Shown: positions 45,379-57,345 of the stretch, piece by piece
Numbering within the stretch: position 1 is the first letter of the stretch
Layout of the letters: the number at the start of each line of letters is the position of its first letter
Program-made: the position numbers and the translations under genes
The notes under the pieces: generated by a model
Database searches by the model: none
The model's input: the letters and a program-made list of their open reading frames with translations, nothing else
What the model was told of the DNA's origin: nothing
Assembly (NCBI GenBank): GCA_021234155.1
Contig: JAJEKV010000104.1
Location: 1-64,000 of the forward strand
DNA from: Isoetes taiwanensis
Lineage: Eukaryota; Streptophyta; Lycopodiopsida; Isoetales; Isoetaceae
DNA: 64,000 nt
Direction: 5' to 3'

Positions 45379-45861
45379 CTACTTACTACGCAGAAAATTT
45401 TGGAGTTCCAAAAAAAATTCATGTTCTTCTTCGTCTTCTTCCTCTTCTTCTTCTTCGGTCTGGTCTTCGCTCCATTCGTTATCAGAATCTTGGGAATCAA
45501 TTTGATCATCAGAAGAAGCTTCATCAGAGGAATCGAAATTAGAGGAGGATTCCACCTCTTCTGAAAGCTCCGAAAGATCTTGAGCTTTTCGGTAAGAGGT
45601 GGAATCGAGCTCGAGCTCTCGTGCTCGGGGCTCGGGTACTAGGCTCTCAGGCTCGGGCTCCTGCAAATGAAAAATTGGCCAAGATCCTATGCCATAACTG
45701 GCAAGGACCTCTGCCAAAGGAATTGAAAGCAGTTTCCGGCGCTTATGAGGGCCAGGGGAGGTAGAGCGAGAGCGAGAGGGAGAGGCAGAGCTGGAGGGAG
45801 AGCGGCAGCGCTTCGACATTCTGTTGGAAGGAATTGGACGATGCTTCTCCTTCACGACCAT
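45379..45861 (-). CDS. Small SR-like / acidic protein of the transposon, copy B
   Basis: Intact 160-residue minus-strand ORF. The N-terminal third is basic and Ser/Arg-rich (KRCRSPSSSASPSRSRSTS, then PHKRRKLLS, a likely nuclear localisation signal). The middle has a short hydrophobic motif (IPLAEVLASYGIGSWPIFHL). The C-terminal half is highly acidic (SSNFDSSDEASSDDQ; a run of glutamates in TEEEEEEEDEEEHE). No enzyme domain is recognised. Acidic, nuclear-looking accessory proteins are known beside some transposases, but that role is only a guess here. It lies downstream of and convergent with the transposase gene, after the tandem array. Confidence 0.6.
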   Translation of the reverse strand: MVVKEKHRPIPSNRMSKRCRSPSSSASPSRSRSTSPGPHKRRKLLSIPLAEVLASYGIGSWPIFHLQEPEPESLVPEPRARELELDSTSYRKAQDLSELSEEVESSSNFDSSDEASSDDQIDSQDSDNEWSEDQTEEEEEEEDEEEHEFFLELQNFLRSK

Positions 45862-45879
45862 AGCCTATAAAGGCTGGCG

Positions 45880-48800
45880 TGAAATTAATTTCGTAGGCTA
45901 CGATTTTAGGATTTCGTATCATTAGTATCTTAATCGTAATGATTTAGTAGGATACGAATAATTACCTCGAAATGACCATTATTTTATTTTCTAAAAAACA
46001 TACAAAAAAATATATATATATACAAGAATTTAGCGCCGGCGAAGCCGGCGCCATATGCCTTTGCATTATTGAAACTATTGATGCAATTTGTCTAAAATTT
46101 TCTAAATGGTTGAGGAGGGTTTGAATTGCAATAATAGTAGATCAGCTAATTTCTTTAGTATAGTTTCATGGCTTATCAACTATGGCACCCCAAGTGCATC
46201 TCGAGCTCCACCAAATACGATGATTTGTTAGATTCGTCTAAGCACTCACACTGGGTTGTAGAAGTTGATAAGCAATAGCAGAGCTCCACCAAATACGATG
46301 ATTTGTTAGATTCGTCTAAGCACTCACACTGGGTTGTAGAAGTTGATAAGCAATAGCACTGTCAAGATTAAATTGTGCACTATTGAATGATCGTCGACAA
46401 AGTGAAAGTGTTATGAGGTTTTTAGTTTTTTTGGTGAAACACACATATGCAAATATGGATAAAAGCAAGTGGGTAGACCATGACAAATAGTTAGTTATAG
46501 GGAAGAGATTTATCTATCTAGCAAGGATTATTGGCTCTCATGGAACTTTACCTATGCCATGTCAAGTCTATATCTGTATGTAATGTATTTGATGTCTTCG
46601 TTCTTCAATGTTATTTTATATTAAACGCGTATACATTTTCAATAGATGTAGGAGGAAGTGCATTTTTTCTGGGAGGCGATAAAGTAACGTACCTATCTAT
46701 ATACCCCACATTTGCGAATTGGGAATGATCGCAAAATGAGGAGCTAATTGCTAATGAATAAGGATAAATCTAACTGAATTTTCGACCGAATAATTTCCTT
46801 TCTGCAATACTATTTTGGTTGTGAGCATATATACAATTGGATTTCTTCTGATATGCTTCAATTGTTATGTCTAGAAGATAACCACACCAATCAAATTTAG
46901 AATTCAGTCACAAAATCTGGTGTTAGGCAACTAGGGGTCCCTATAATACATTATCATTGCTTGATTAACATGTATATTAAGCCTCTTTTGCCATGTCATG
47001 TTGGGCGCCATTTTTTCATCAAATAGCTTCATGTGCCGATGAAAAATGAGCCCTTTGCATTGTTCATGCAAGTATGTTGGAACTTTAACTGTCCCTATAC
47101 CTATCTCAACTCTAGTGCCCCAATCTAATATAGCCATACACATGAAAATTTTGTTCTGTGGGATGGCATAGCAGTGGTTTTAGATAAGCAAAGACATTCG
47201 GTTTGGACATAAAATCCCCCTAATCTACTACTCTCAAGGCCAACACAACATTTAGCAGACACCATACAAAGAGACATGTAGCACGTTGAATGTCTTTGTC
47301 CCTAAGCTCCTTGTACAAATGTGCAAGTACTCACTGCTTACAAAGAGACATTGCATGTGCAATGTCATCATTCGTATGAGCCATCAAGAAACTCTCATAT
47401 TTGAACATCAAAGACATTAGCCTAAGATCACACATTTAATGGATGCTTGAAGTATGTGGTTGATAGGGCCCGTAGAAAAGTGAATATGAACAAACTATCG
47501 GCGTGCATTGCAGTCAAAGGATTATATCTTCTAAATAACAAAAATTAAATAACAAAAATGACGGTTGCTAACGTTTGCAAAAGTAAAAGCAAGTTATCTC
47601 ATGAGTTCTAGCAAGATCCCAATTCTGTATATACTACTATGCACCATGATTGTAAGCAACGAACATTAAGGTCTATACAAACATTAAGGTCTACTTTTGA
47701 AGATTTTATTGACTGGCAAGGACCTACCTTATAAAAGAATGTGTTTATCAGTTTGAACATTTCCTAAGATTAATGCTTCCACTATGGATAGGTGAATTTT
47801 GGATGGACACCCTCTGGAATATGTTAGGTGCATGCAATATATCTTTTATAATCCTGTTCACCACGGCATCATACACCTCAAATATTTTTGGGTGGTGCAA
47901 AATGTTCATTTGCAAATACTTAGGCGTTTGAAAATAGGTCTTATTGGTTGCGGAAGATATTTCTGCATCAATTTGCAAGGGACGACAAAGCACAGGCTCC
48001 CAAAACATCCTGCATACTGGAAACTTAGGTATTGAAGGAAAAATCACAAGTATGACCTTGCCATAAATGGCTATGGCGTTGAAAACAGGGGATTTCGGCC
48101 CAAAATGGATCTCTTATTCATTCTTAGAGCAAAGCCCTGATTTGCAGCCTTTAGAGCAAGACTCAAAGCCCGCCTGACACAAAATTAGAGTTGCCGGATT
48201 GGAGCATATACACTTCTGAATCTCAGAATTTTTCTTTCTTTGTGGCACGCTGCTTATCCAGAAAGTTTCCTTCGACCCAACAGCCCCCTCTTGCAACGCC
48301 CATATCTGACTCGGTGATGTGCTTTCGAGAGCCTAAAAGTCTTCAAATAGGATCTGCGAAGCCACAAATTGGGCCTCAGGGCCCTTAAATCAAAAGTTTG
48401 AACCCTGTTTTGCTCGATAGGTCTCAAAATGGGTCTCTAAACCCTGTTCTGCTTGATGGGTCTGCGAATTGGCTTGGCAATCTGGAAATCCAACCTAGTA
48501 ATAGCCAAATTACGCTAGTCCTACATTGCTCGCTGACCCCATGCACATCAAGAGCTATTTTCGTCCAGGAAATTTTATACCAGCGGAGTTGAATTTGAGC
48601 AAACAATCTTAGCCATGAGATATAAGCTATACATCCATTCCAGCGCAACATCACGCATAAGCTATACATTCGTTTCAGCACGGCAAAATTTTTAGCCCAT
48701 CACCAGCATCTTGCTCTCGGTTATAACAGCAGAGCCTATTTTCGACTTAGCATAAGCTTCAAAGGGCTTTGATGGCCGCACCATGAGCTCAGCCAAGGGT

Positions 48801-49042
48801 TTGAGCTATGGGAGCTCGTTGCCGGAAACAAACCGTCCAATAGGCGGGAAACAAAAAAGGACACGACTAATTCTAATTTTGGCCCATTTTTTGCCGGAAA
48901 GATAGATATTGATAATTCCAAAAAGGCAGCTAGTAATCTTATATATAGGAAGATATATATCTATCCTGAAATGGCCATTCTTTTTTGGACACCAATCGCA
49001 CTTGTTTAGTAATTCTAGTTATAATTAGCTAGTGTAAATTGA
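45880..49042. other. Central non-coding part of transposon, copy B
   Basis: Equivalent of 23250-26415. It includes a 78-bp tandem repeat (46203-46358) and minus-strand short ORFs at 46931-47143 and 47748-48047. The second is longer than in copy A (99 residues, FPVCRMFWEPVLCRPLQI...) because of a one-base difference near 47870. None is recognised. A GC-rich palindrome, GCGCCGGCGAAGCCGGCGC, lies at 46033-46051; copy A reads GCGGGTTTGGCGGTGC there. Confidence 0.4.
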
Positions 49043-49690
49043 TTGTTGACTTACGCTTCACCAAACATGTTGGTCAATGAAAGTCAAACATGTAACAAAG
49101 GGGGTGATTCACACTTGTTGACTTGAAAATTGTTGTCTTACACAACAATGCCTTAACATAATGCATATAATAGCATAGGTCAAAATTGTTGACTTACGCT
49201 TTACCAAATGCTTGGGGTTGATTCACATGGAAATTGTTGACTTAACCAATTTATGCCTTAACATAATGCATAGAATAGCATAGGTCAAAATTGTTGACTT
49301 ACACTTTACCAAATGCTTGGGGTTGATTCACATGGAAATTGTTGACTTAACCAATTTATGCCTTAACATAATGCATAGAATAGCATAGGTCAAAATTGTT
49401 GACTCATGATTTACCAAATGCTTGGGGTTGATTCACATGGAAATTGTTGACTTAACCAATTTATGCCTTAACATAACGCATAGAATAGCATAGGTCAAAA
49501 TTGTTGACTCATGATTTACCAAATGCTTGGGGGTTATTCACACTTGTTGACTTGAAAATTGTTGATAGCGCTTTACGAAACAGGTTGGTCAATGAAAGTA
49601 AAACTTTAGCTTAGGGGTGATTCATACTTGTTGACTTGAAAATTGTTGATTTACGCTTTACCATGGTCAATAAAAGTCATATAAAAGGAT
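49043..49690. repeat. 105-bp W-box-like tandem repeats, copy B (one extra unit)
   Basis: CTTGGGG-anchored units occur at 49211, 49316, 49421 and 49526, spaced exactly 105 bp. There are four anchors here against three in copy A. The extra unit carries TTGACTTACACTTTACC. Each unit contributes two TTGACT and one GGTCAA. Confidence 0.8.
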
Positions 49691-50421
49691 TACATCTAAA
49701 AGGATTACATCTAGAAAGGTCATGACACTCTGGCCTGTAACTGAAGATTACAAGCCAGAGAGCCATTGTTGGGATTATCAATGTTATATGATTATTCCTT
49801 AAGGGAAGTTGATAGCACTTTGCTCATACCTAAGGGTTATCATGTATTCAGGTTGAGGGACAAGCAGAAAGGCAGTTTGATCTTCATGAGCAACACAGTT
49901 GAAGAATGAAGAATAGAGTTTGCATTAAGTCCAAAGATTACACATGAGGTGAGTTAATTATTAAGCTATATTTGTTTCAATGGTTCAATGGTTCGAGGGC
50001 ATAGAATGATTCAAATGCATGTGGGATATTGATATGCAAAAACCCTGTTGACCTCGAAAACGTGAGAACGCCTGTGGGATATTTTGTTGGGCAGAAAAGA
50101 GAAAATAGCAAGACCAAGAATGCCGCCGTGCTGAGCTGGGTACACCGCCTGATCATTATATAACAGAGATAAGATTGAAGGAGTTGCCATGGTGTGGAGA
50201 CAGTGCAATCGGCTACTATAATCGAGTGCTTGGGCTCTCGGGGCAAATCATAAAGGATATGAATGTGAATGCTACATAATATAATCATATCCATTTGAAC
50301 AGTGCTGACTATCCATTTGAGCCCACTATAACGGGAACTGCATATCAGAGAATTATAAAGTTCTCATAAACACCAAATTACAATAAAAAAGGGATCTAAT
50401 ATTAAAAAAGCATACAACAGT

Positions 50422-52798
50422 TTAGGTCAAGTCCATGGTCTTTAGTACCTCCAACACTTTTGTGCTTTTCTCGTCATACTGATTTCGAAAATGCACAGAC
50501 CTCTGTACATAAGCAATTACGTTCACTTATGTTATTAGCATCTCCAAGTAAGGTACCATAGTCTTCAACAGGTAATCACCGTCATTTATGTCAGGCACGA
50601 AGGACCTTGGTGTGATGCAGGAATCTGCATTATTCTTAAAATTCACATACCTGTAAGGATCAATCAACAAAGTTGTCATGCTAAATTCTGGACATTTCTC
50701 ATAAACTTTTGTGAGTTTTTTGATGTAGCAAGAAGTTCCTCCTTTCATTTTCAAAGGTTGCACCATCCATTTGAAAAGAAACTTATCCACTAAGGACTGA
50801 GGCATGAAAGACCTCAGGCGACTAATCAGCGAAAGTGATTGGAAGACCATATACCAACAGCAAAATGTTCGGTGACGAATTGCATGAACTGCACTGCCCC
50901 TGGCCTGACAGCAAGAACCTCTTTTCTTGATGGATAAAGTTGGACACCTTCCACCACATCAGTCTTGCTTGACCTTTTTGAAAAGCGTTTATGCAGAAAT
51001 CTTCGGCTCAATAACCAAAAGCTTCTTGCCAACAACACTAGCACTGCAATGACAACTATTAGAGAAATTATATCAGTACAACAGGCAGAAAGAAACACAC
51101 TAGAATCACCTTATTTTCTTAGTTATTGATTTGGAGCTCGTTTGCTGGAGGAAACCTGCTTGGAATTATTCTTAGAAGGAGATTCTCCAACTGATGCCAA
51201 ATCACTTTCTTCCTCTGTGATTGTCTTCTCCACAATATCAGCACGTTTGTCCAAATTGGAAACATAACCATCTACATTCTTCAACACTGCTTCACATTCT
51301 TCATCTATTACTTGCACGGCATTGTCTTCAATTCTGTTAGAAATGTCAACTATAGAGTTTGAAATATCCAAACTTGAGCCTGCATCATTCAAATTATCAA
51401 ACTAAATAAGTACTTATAGAAGAGAAATCCAAAGTAGTTATACTTCACAAGAATAACTTACTTTTCAGTCTTTTACAACTATTACTTTGTTCAGCATTGT
51501 CTCTCTTCAAGTTTGGGCTTATGGAAGATAATAAAGTGCAATCTTCAATGGATTGCATAATTATACCAGGCTCCTCCAAGTTAGCAGGTGTGCTTAATGA
51601 TGGATCTTGAGTGCATTCAATGGACTGCACTGCACTATAATTGGGAGCAGAATCCAGTGCAGATCTACATGGAAGTCCAATGGACCTGAACCAATTATGA
51701 GGCGTCTGGCTCTCACAAGAGGGACAAGTTGATCTCTTTGAGAAACATATGTAAGCGCAAATTGGATGAAAACTGTGCATGCAATGTGCAACAAATTTGA
51801 GACACAAAGTGGGTCATAGGCATATGTACTGAAAAAGAACAACTTTGTAATTTTGCAAATGCTACGGTAGAGAATGTTGGATGTTCCAAAAATGGAAGGT
51901 TGAGAGTTGATCCGGACATCTTATTCGAGAGATGAAGCTATTTCATTCAACTTCTCCAGCCTTGGTTGGAGTCTATGTTCGTCGTCTTCTGCCTGTTTAA
52001 AAATAATTAAAATGATGAAGCAGAAAGAATAATTATTGAGCACTATGTAATTGCAAAGGTCATTAGCAATTACCCCTTTGTGAATTTCCTCCATACTCTT
52101 GTATGCTGTTGTCGCCTCCAAAAGTTCCTTTTCCTTGGAAACCAGCATTGACGACATGAATGTAATGACACTGGAGTGCTCACATCTGGCCTTTGCTGCT
52201 TCAATTTGCTGTTTTGCAGCATCCACCTCGTACCTGCACTTCTTCCACAACTTCCTTTTTTCCTTCATTTCATTGGCTGCACTTTTAACTCTAACATTCA
52301 AGTCATCTTACGCTTATCTAAGCCCGGCAATCAAGGAGTTGATGACAGAATAGTCCACTACACGACCAACAACGTTTGTATGAGGAAATGAGGCCTCATA
52401 CTCACCTTCTTTCTCAACCTTAGCTGTAACACTTTTCTTCGTTTTAACCACAAATGACTGTCAGTTAATCTTTTGTCCTCTCACATACAAAGTGAATGCG
52501 CCCGTGCAAAAAACTTCCCAATCTCTCCAACACAAACATCAGTTCTTTGGTAACATCTTCTGTAGATGTTCATAAACTGATCCACAAATAGTGGATTCAT
52601 TCGACTAGACTTATAAATTTGCTTGGTACCCACCCGCTTTTTTACCTGACCAAATATTTTGCTTATCTCATCTTGACCACATCGCCTTTCTTACATCTGA
52701 AGAGGTCATGCCCTCGAAGGCAACACGGATGTGTCAAACATCCTCCTTGCTTCCTCTTCGTCTATGGTCACTTTAGGTTGAGTTTTCTTTGTTGCCAT
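50422..52798 (-). pseudogene. Coiled-coil / RING-like / FCP1-like gene, copy B (fuller version)
   Basis: Same gene as 27713-29933, start ATG at 52798. It retains the 162 bp lost from copy A, which encode MPQSLVDKFLFKWMVQPLKM and GGTSCYIKKLTKVYEKCPEF leading into TTLLIDPYRYVNF. This matches the FCP1/NIF order (crossing from the strand after 'vWSS' to the 'K.L..v' helix and 'tlliDd.p'). The RING-like part reads HCMHSFHPICAYICFSKRST then CPSC. Exon 1 (52798 to about 52405) carries more indels than copy A, at CAG/CTG sites. The catalytic HAD aspartates are missing in both copies. Possible roles (ubiquitin ligase, scaffolding) are inference only. Confidence 0.6.
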
Positions 52799-52859
52799 TC
52801 TATCCTCGCACCAGACTTTGAAATTATATATCTTTGGAAGTTCTTCATTGTGTGCGCAA

Positions 52860-53340
52860 AAAAACTAAACCAATCCAAATCATAGCACTAAGTATCCTGA
52901 ATAGTACTAACTCTAAGAGCTTAGCAATGAAGCGCTACTTTTTCCAAATAATTACTAATTGTCATGAACACCAATTACCTTGGGCCTACTGTCCGCAAAT
53001 TAGCAAATGCTTAGCATGTCATGCTAAATAGCGACTAACTCTTTCTAACTTAGCATGAACTTCATCTTCTTAGCAACCGCCGCTAATAACAATTTGAGCC
53101 GCAAGTGTAGCACAAAATTGGCGTTCTTAATGTAACTCGCTACTTAGCAAAATGTTGCAAACGCAAACATAGCACGAAATCACTAAGTAACTTTCGGGTA
53201 TACGTAACATACTAACTAGCAAAATGCTGCGAAACGTAGTACCAATATAACCTGTTAGCATAATTTGCTAACTGATTGTCTGCAAACATAGTACCAAATG
53301 CTAACCTCGTTAGCATCAACTTACTGAACTTGCACGACCA
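52860..53340. repeat. TAGCA-rich subterminal region, copy B
   Basis: Same as 30000-30480. The TTAGCA/GCTAAC motifs are retained, with changes near CTG sites (for example AACTCGCTAC against AACCTGCTAC). Confidence 0.6.
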
Positions 53341-54071
53341 AACATTACTTTCCGATGATACCTCTCCACAGCTGGAATGCAATCCTCCACACCTGCTACA
53401 TTAACCTTTATCTTCAATATAGAAGCATGAAATATAATAGAATGAAACCATTTCCACATTATTTACCATTCCCAAAGATTTGTCAACAAAGATTAGATGC
53501 TTACCACTAAAACAACTTTTCTTGAGTCTGGGAAATTGTTCAGATGAGCAATTTGATCCGAGCTCTTTACAAAGCAGAGTAATGGGATCTCGATTGTCTG
53601 GCAATCGATTGTTTAGAATGGTACAAATAACCGAATTCGATAATTACTGGCAGGGAAGCGGCCTGATCCACAAAGAATTTACTCGGCCGTTAACCAAGCA
53701 GGGAAATGGGATCCCGATTGGGAATTTTGTTGAATCTAATGACTGGCAATTGTTTAGAATGGTACAGATAACGGATTTCGATAATTACTGCTGTGGGAGC
53801 AGGATCTGATGCCACAAAGCAATTTGATCCGGCCAGTTAACCAAGCAATGTACGGGGATCTCGATGGGGAGCAGCTATGTTTCTGAATCCGATCCAAGAA
53901 ACTCCAAGAAAGTAGGAAAGGGGGAAAGGTTCGACGGTTTAGGATCCCATGGGCGGGATTTAGTGCTAAAAAAATTTTAAAAATTCAGTTTAACCCCCTT
54001 AATTAGCTATTGTTTAGGGCTAAAAAAATGGCGTCATTTATGCCACCCGTGAAGGCATGAAGACCCTTATG

Positions 54072-56133
54072 CCCCCTTCCAAAACTTTGAGATTAATTAT
54101 CCTTGTGAGAAGGTTGGCCATAATTAAAAAAAGGTATGGGGCAAGCGGGCAGCCCTGCCTAATACCCTTCCTGAGATCAAAGAGACCAGAAGGCTCGCCA
54201 TTAACCAAGACAGATGCAGAGGCAAATTTGTTCATTCCCATTGAAATGTCGATACAATGTTTATTGAATCCCATATGGCTAATCACTTCTCGCAGAGCAT
54301 CCCACCTAAGGGAGTCATAAGCCTTTCTAAAATCCATCTTAATAAGTACACGGCTTTTTGGGTGTAGATGCAAGCACCAATGCATTCCTTCTCTAGCAGC
54401 TAGATAGTTGTCCAAAATATATCTACCGGCGAGAAAAAGCTGATTGCTCCCTTCCAATAACCCTGTTTAGGATAGGCTTAAGACGGTTGGCGATGCCTTT
54501 CATAATTACCTTATATAAGACATTTGTTAGTGCAATGGGACGCCATTCCCCAAGTGATAGAGGTCTAGAAACTTTTGGGACCAAGGTGATGAATCCTGCC
54601 GCTAGAGTAGGATGTAATGAGCAAGAGGACCAAGCCCCCAAACAACCTTCACAAAGTCTGGTCCAAGAGCATCCCGAACTCCACAAAGAATTGGGGAGGA
54701 AAGCCATCGGGGCCCGGGGACTTACTAGAGGCCGAGAGCATAGTACTTTAAATATCTCATCTTCGCCTTTGTATAATAAAGTTTGGTTGTCATCCACGGT
54801 AATCTTATGTGCCCAATCAATGCGGGCCAACCAAAGAGAGATTTGGGATTGATAAGAGGATGGGAGATTGTCTGCTTTGAATTGAGCCTGAAAACTGTCC
54901 CGAATAAATGCCTTGATACCCCCGGGATCGAAGTGTGTTTTGACAATTTTCCTTAATTGAAGTAATACTGTTCTCTGCTAATCTGGCCCCTGCCATTCTA
55001 AAGAAGCACTTAGAATTTTCATGGTCTGACTCCGCGTACCACTTTGTTTTGGAACGGACCGCAGCCCCCCTAGCTTCCTCCTCCTCAATAGCTTTGGCTT
55101 TTGTTTCCAGTTCCTCCTCTAAGGATTGCTTGTCTCTATTATGGGGATCTAGTAACAGTTCCTGCTTGACTACCCTTAGAAGGTTATATACGGCATCTTT
55201 TTCTTTCTTGAATTTCAAGCACTTATCCTTGCCCCATTTCTTGATCCACATTTTCATAAGGCTAATCTTTTTAACCCATGCCTTCATGGAAGGGAGGCCT
55301 TCCGTATTAGTTAGAGAAGCCAAGAAAGTCCTAAAGGGACTGCAGAAAGCCTGCTTCCCGAGTAGAGAGGTATTAAACTTGAAAGGCACATTCCCTCCTC
55401 TTCTTTTAGTAGGGATACTCTCCAATACTAACTTTTGTGGCACATGGTCTGAATGCGAGAAAGCAAGCTCTCCTTCGACATAACATCTTTCCATGAAGGA
55501 GGCTGTCCTATTAGCCATGTAGAACATGTCTAATAAGCAGTATACTCTGTCTTGCCCCTTCTGCTTATTAGACCAGGAAAATGCAGCGTTAGATGGAGGA
55601 ATTAGGGAGAAGCCAACGCTGTTTAAAAGAGAGTTCCACGCAACTTCTTCCTTTTATAGCAAATTCCTGTGCAGCCCATTTTTTTGATCCCATACATCTG
55701 TCATATTCAAATCCCCTCCAAGGATCCAATTTTCAACTCCACCACCTTGATGAGTTATCCAGAGCTCAATTTCTCTCCACATCACTGCCCTTTCAGTCGG
55801 TATATTAGAGGCATAAATGTTGATGAGCCCCCACATACAATTCTTTGTTTCAAGAATTACAACCTGCCATCTACCACACCCTCCTGCATATTGATATTTT
55901 TGGACTTGTCCCTTCCACAGAATACAGGTGCCTCCTTTAGTTCCTTTAGCCGCACAACTAAAGGAGGAGTAATTACCTCCAATCCAGCTACCAATAGACC
56001 TGGCCTCAAAGTCTGGAAGTCTATGCTCCTGTAGAAGGATGACATCCGCCTTCATAGATCTGATAGCTGCTAACACTCGCCCACGCTTAAGAACACCCTT
56101 GATGCCGCGCAAATTCCATGAGACGATAATCAT
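54072..56133 (-). pseudogene. LINE ORF2 first half, copy B
   Basis: Reads MIIVSWNLRGIKGVLKRGRV at 56133 through ILLQEHRLPDFEARSIGSW, NIYASNIPTERAVMW and ILGGDLNMTD (the APE endonuclease catalytic block kept here but scrambled in copy A). The SDH-containing block and RT fingers to GIRQGCPLAPYLF follow, ending at the transposon target duplication (54066-54071). Two to three frameshifts remain (near 55654, 54817 and 54430). Endonuclease nicks target DNA and RT primes on it (target-primed reverse transcription). Confidence 0.88.
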
Positions 56134-56441
56134 AAGTTGAAAGTTGTGGGACGTCCAACTATATCATTGCCACCATAGGCAAAACCCGTGATTCCAAGTC
56201 CCGAGTTTTTGCAAAGACATTCAATGACATCTACTAGAGATGATCTCACCTCCCATGCAAAGGTTGCAGAGAATCTGGTCCAATTATTGCCCTCGAAGGT
56301 ATAGCCACTAGCCCACGACCACATACTGATAGTACCAACCATGTCCGAGGAATTTGTACCTCTAATTTCCCAGCTCCCAGCATTAGAATTCATTGTGAAC
56401 TTGAAAGGTACGAGGAAAATGACACTAGAGCAAAGGGACAA
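56130..56441 (-). pseudogene. LINE ORF1-like tail, copy B
   Basis: 103 codons, nearly identical to 33254-33565 (two substitutions noted: MWSW for LWSW, NNWTR for NNRTR). It overlaps the ORF2 start by ATGA at 56130-56133. No domain recognised. Confidence 0.45.
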
Positions 56442-56445
56442 GAAT

Positions 56446-57345
56446 GTTTTAGGTCACAAAGTCCACCATGGATCACTTCTCACCCCTGGAGCGGCCATGG
56501 ACTTAGTAAACAAGATGAAGAAACCACTTTTTGCAATCTTTATGGATCTCACTAAAGCTTTCGACACAACAAGAAGGGGGAGTCCATGGAATAGGATGGA
56601 GAGGATAGGCGCGCCTCCGTGATACCAAGTAGTAGCGCAACTATATGAGAAGGTATAGGTACAACTATCATCCCCTCTTTCTAAGATATATGAAGAGAAG
56701 ATAAAGAGCCGCATAGGTATTTCTTTTTCCAACCTTGTTCAGAATATTCATAGATGAGTTGGAAGCATAGATTGCAGACATCGAGGGTAGTGGAACATAA
56801 ATCTATGGGTACATGGTAGCTCTGCTTTTATGCGTGGATGACGTAGTACTGCTCTCCAGGAATGAATGAGATGCTAAAAGCACCTAGATGTGTTAGCCTC
56901 ATTTGTGACAAGATGCAAATGATAATGAACTTGAGTAAAACAAAGGTCTTGCTAATTGGCAGTCGCTCAATAGATTTCACATTCATTTTTTAGAATGAGA
57001 AGGCAGAAGTCACCATGGAGTATAAAGTTCTAGGTCTAATTGCATATAAAAACTACAAATGGAATAGAGCAATTGAGCACAGAATAGACAGTGGGCTAAA
57101 AGCCCTTTTTTCAATGAAAAAGAGATGTAAAAAGGCAAAAATTGTAGATTTTGGGCTCAGAAAAATATTGTATAAAGTCCTTGTTTAGGTCGCGTTGCTG
57201 TACGGGTGTGAAATTTAGGAACCAGACTCATTTCTTAATATGTGAAATTGGGTGGAAAAGTTCAAAAGAAATTTCTTATGACATATACTAGAATTGCATG
57301 AGAGACTTTTTGTGTTTGATCAACCCATATGGGCTCCTCAAACAC
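56446..57345 (+). pseudogene. Old non-LTR reverse transcriptase relic, copy B
   Basis: Duplicate of 33570-34470 with the same broken motif order (FMDLTKAFDTTRRG, VDDVVLLS, MEYKVLGL, LLYGCEI). Differences between the copies are few here (for example three bases missing at 56629), in contrast to the CAG/CTG-rich transposon. Confidence 0.65.

Larger units (their letters stand above)
41260..54065 (+). mobile_element. 12.8-kb DNA transposon in LINE reverse transcriptase, copy B
   Basis: Counterpart of 18693-31191 at the same LINE position, flanked by CTTATG at 41254-41259 and 54066-54071. The left terminal repeat is identical in its first 18 bases. The right one reads GGTCTTCATGCCTTCACGG (reversed), less like the left than in copy A, with the discrepancy in a region that looks miscalled. 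The gene set and order are the same. It is longer than copy A because of 162 bp in the FCP1-like gene and one extra 105-bp repeat. Since both copies share the insertion point, the transposon arrived before the duplication, unless the copies are alleles. Confidence 0.85.
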
